Part shown: positions 7,494-8,352 of the stretch, in pieces | How positions within the stretch are numbered: position 1 is the first letter of the stretch | Layout of the letters: each line of letters begins with the position of its first letter | DNA from: a bacterium | GTDB lineage: Bacteria > UBA9089 > CG2-30-40-21 | NCBI GenBank assembly: GCA_030018795.1 | Contig: JASEHA010000081.1 | Span: 1-8,352 of the forward strand | Reading direction: 5' to 3' | Length of the DNA stretch: 8,352 bases | Program-made: the position numbers and the translations under genes | Notes under the pieces: generated by a model | The model's database searches: none | Told to the model about the DNA's origin: nothing | What the model saw: only the letters and a program-made list of their open reading frames with translations

Positions 7494-7517
7494 CTGTAGG
7501 AACGGATTTGCAACCCG
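7494..7517. repeat. Imperfect palindrome upstream of the exported-protein gene
   Basis: CTGTAGGAAC (7494-7503) leads into CGGATT/AACCCG around TGC (7503-7517), a 6-bp stem with one mismatch. The same lead word, CTGTAGGGAC, occurs at 8229-8238 in the same orientation, again leading into a palindrome. It lies in the leader of the minus-strand gene starting at 7469. Confidence 0.35.
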
Positions 7518-7549
7518 ACTACTGTAGAATTATCAAACATCAATATCCC

Positions 7550-7592
7550 AAAAAAAAGTGTATCTTCAGGTATTTTTTGCCTTCAGATACAC
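7550..7592 (-). terminator. Rho-independent terminator of the 88-residue gene
   Basis: Read on the minus strand: GTGTATCT (7592-7585) pairs with AGATACAC (7565-7558). The stem extends by three more pairs past a 2x2 mismatch, and eight T residues follow at once (A-run 7550-7557 on the + strand). It lies 47 bases after the stop of the 7639-7905 gene and before the next minus-strand gene, so the two genes are separate transcription units. Confidence 0.85.
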
Positions 7593-7638
7593 CATTTTCT
7601 CGTTTCAACCATATTCACAAGCTAAAAAACCTGTGTTA

Positions 7639-7905
7639 CTAACTTCGCCATGGACATATTTTTTTAGGTACAATCAATGTTAAAATTTCTCCCAATTGAA
7701 ATGATCCATCCATTGAATTAAGTGAAGTTGCAATAATCCTTGCCTTTATCTCCATTAACTCCTCCCCATACAATTGATTTTTCTTAACCTCTTCCTGTTC
7801 CTGAATCCTTTTTTCTATACTTGTACGATTAATGGCTACAATTTCTGCTGTTTTATTTGCTTTTATGCTTCCTCCTGAATCCAATCCCTGTCCCTTTTTT
7901 CTCAA
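7639..7905 (-). CDS. Small protein of unknown function, 88 residues
   Basis: I do not recognise the family. The start is TTG at 7905, with GGGGAGGT (7917-7910) four bases upstream. That strong site, a dedicated terminator after the stop and a sigma-54-type promoter upstream together argue for a real gene. The N-terminal 20 residues are basic and glycine-rich. A charged helix follows (about 27-45, rich in Glu, Lys and Gln), then a more hydrophobic end (EIKARIIATSLNSM, GSFQLGEILTLIV). There is no signal peptide and no membrane span. The outline, disordered then helical and under sigma-54, loosely recalls small regulators such as FlgM. The FlgM core (LKxxIxxGxY) does not fit without a gap, so I do not call it that. 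Confidence 0.65.
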   Translation of the reverse strand: MRKKGQGLDSGGSIKANKTAEIVAINRTSIEKRIQEQEEVKKNQLYGEELMEIKARIIATSLNSMDGSFQLGEILTLIVPKKICPWRS

Positions 7906-7909
7906 GATT

Positions 7910-7917
7910 ACCTCCCC
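7910..7917 (-). promoter_or_regulatory. Ribosome binding site of the 88-residue gene
   Basis: GGGGAGGT on the minus strand, four bases before TTG at 7905. The spacing is short but the sequence is strong, and it decides the start. Confidence 0.65.
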
Positions 7918-7970
7918 TTGTAATTCTTAGAGCAAAATCTTCATCCAAAATTCCACACTTACAAAACATA

Positions 7971-8022
7971 AAGAAGGATGTCCCTATAACACCCTTTGTA
8001 TAAAGACACCCTTCTTTTTTTT
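7971..8022 (+). terminator. Long hairpin with T-run; terminator on + strand, possible leader attenuator on - strand
   Basis: AAGAAGGATGTC (7971-7982) pairs with GACACCCTTCTT (8005-8016) in a 12-bp stem with one A-C mismatch. The T residues run from 8015 to 8022 on the + strand, a good Rho-independent terminator. No + strand gene precedes it. On the minus strand the same stem is followed by a looser T-rich stretch (TTTATGTTTT). It lies between the sigma-54 promoter and the 88-residue gene, where it could stop or attenuate the leader transcript. Confidence 0.65.
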
Positions 8023-8100
8023 GACGAAGCAAAGAGTAGTTCTTTAAGACTTGAAGCTACCTATATGCCCGTCTGCACAGAAAAGACTTACTTCTCTATA

Positions 8101-8116
8101 TGCAAGAATCATGCCA
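8101..8116 (-). promoter_or_regulatory. Sigma-54 (-24/-12) promoter
   Basis: The minus strand reads TGGCATGATTCTTGCA, which fits the consensus TGGCAYRNNNNTTGCW at every defined position. The GG and GC dinucleotides have the required 10-base spacing. Transcription would start near 8090 and run left, giving a leader of about 185 bases before the TTG at 7905. Use of this promoter would require RpoN and an ATP-driven activator, neither of which is in the window. Confidence 0.7.
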
Positions 8117-8158
8117 AATTACAAATAGAATCAAGATATTGTTGCCTCTTGTCTTAAT

Positions 8159-8172
8159 TTGCAGTCCTGCAA
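8159..8172. promoter_or_regulatory. Palindrome upstream of the sigma-54 promoter, possible activator site
   Basis: TTGCAGTCCTGCAA has perfect 6-bp arms (TTGCAG/CTGCAA) with a 2-base centre. It is centred about 75 bases upstream of the expected start near 8090. Enhancer-binding proteins of sigma-54 systems bind dyads in such positions, so this is a reasonable site, but only one copy is seen. Confidence 0.4.
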
Positions 8173-8223
8173 GATGTTAGGTAAACATATTTTTACTGCT
8201 TAACAAATTATCCATATTGAGGT

Positions 8224-8261
8224 TGTACCTGTAGGGACACTTGAAGTGGTTTATAGGTACA
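8224..8261. repeat. Subterminal imperfect palindrome next to the right inverted repeat
   Basis: TGTACCT (8224-8230) pairs with AGGTACA (8255-8261). Five more pairs follow (three of them G-U), and CAC/GTG closes a TTGAA loop. It begins four bases inside the matched part of the right inverted repeat. It could be a transposase-type subterminal site or just another spacer palindrome. Confidence 0.4.
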
Positions 8262-8268
8262 CTTAGCA

Positions 8269-8284
8269 AGTAGTGTCGTGTCAA
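8269..8284 (-). repeat. Right end of the 16-bp inverted repeat pair
   Basis: AGTAGTGTCGTGTCAA is the exact reverse complement of 6343-6358. The two copies enclose 1942 bases end to end. I see no matching short direct repeats outside them (6333-6342 against 8285-8294), so a target duplication is absent, decayed or not made. Confidence 0.75.
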
Positions 8285-8352
8285 CCTTAATCTGCCGCAC
8301 TGAATATTCGATAAAGCCAACTGTCTCATAATGCCTCATGTAAAAAGAGCAT

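Larger units (their letters stand above)
6343..8284. mobile_element. Possible non-autonomous element bounded by inverted repeats
   Basis: Perfect 16-bp inverted ends enclose two minus-strand genes and their regulatory signals. Sample lines inside are AT-richer (17 of 60 G+C at 6841-6900, 18 of 60 at 7681-7740) than one in recQ (24 of 60 at 4981-5040). The exported-protein stop codon lies eight bases inside the left end, the tight packing typical of transposable units. No transposase or integrase is encoded, so any movement would need help from elsewhere. The ends are seen; mobility is inferred. Confidence 0.4.

Noticed and set aside
7639..7905. 88-residue protein as FlgM anti-sigma factor
   Set aside because: Size, helical outline and sigma-54 context are suggestive, but the FlgM core LKxxIxxGxY does not align without a gap of several residues.
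6343..8284. A standard insertion sequence
   Set aside because: Neither enclosed protein shows a transposase DDE, HUH or recombinase pattern, and no target duplication is visible.
1..8352. tRNA, rRNA or CRISPR array
   Set aside because: I saw no cloverleaf-forming tRNA sequence, no rRNA-like stretch and no regularly spaced repeats with unique spacers.

Overview
The window looks like a piece of an uncultured, probably Gram-negative bacterium of moderate-to-low GC. The reasons are a FlgD/sorting-tail type surface protein, a periplasmic or secreted helical protein, a consensus sigma-54 promoter, and several TTG starts behind strong Shine-Dalgarno sequences. I cannot name the phylum. The palindrome-rich spacers resemble those of some candidate-phylum genomes, but that is an impression and not a result.

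Left part (1-6184, + strand): the 3' end of a large surface protein (two 84-residue repeats, Ig-like modules, a FlgD-like tail) is followed by a palindrome-rich spacer and four housekeeping genes in one direction. These are ndk (nucleoside diphosphate kinase), rph (RNase PH, overlapping ndk by 22 bases), accA (carboxyltransferase alpha subunit) and recQ (full-length helicase with RQC, HRDC and an extra C-terminal helical domain). They share a strand but not a pathway: nucleotide balance, tRNA 3' maturation, first step of fatty acid synthesis, and DNA repair. The 22-base overlap makes co-expression of ndk and rph likely.

Spacer 6185-6342 holds a short palindrome and a GC-rich 18-bp tandem repeat between convergent genes.

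Right part (6343-8284): this AT-richer segment is bounded by a perfect 16-bp inverted repeat (6343-6358 and 8269-8284). Inside are two minus-strand genes: a signal-peptide protein of 367 residues made of helical repeats, and an 88-residue protein of unknown family. A Rho-independent terminator separates them. Upstream of the small gene are a long hairpin with T-runs, an exact-consensus sigma-54 promoter (8101-8116) and a 14-bp palindrome at about -75 that could be an activator site. No transposase is present. The segment is the best candidate here for something undescribed: a terminal-repeat-bounded cargo unit with a sigma-54-controlled small gene and an RNA leader. The parts are visible in the sequence; the idea that they form one mobile or functional unit is inference.
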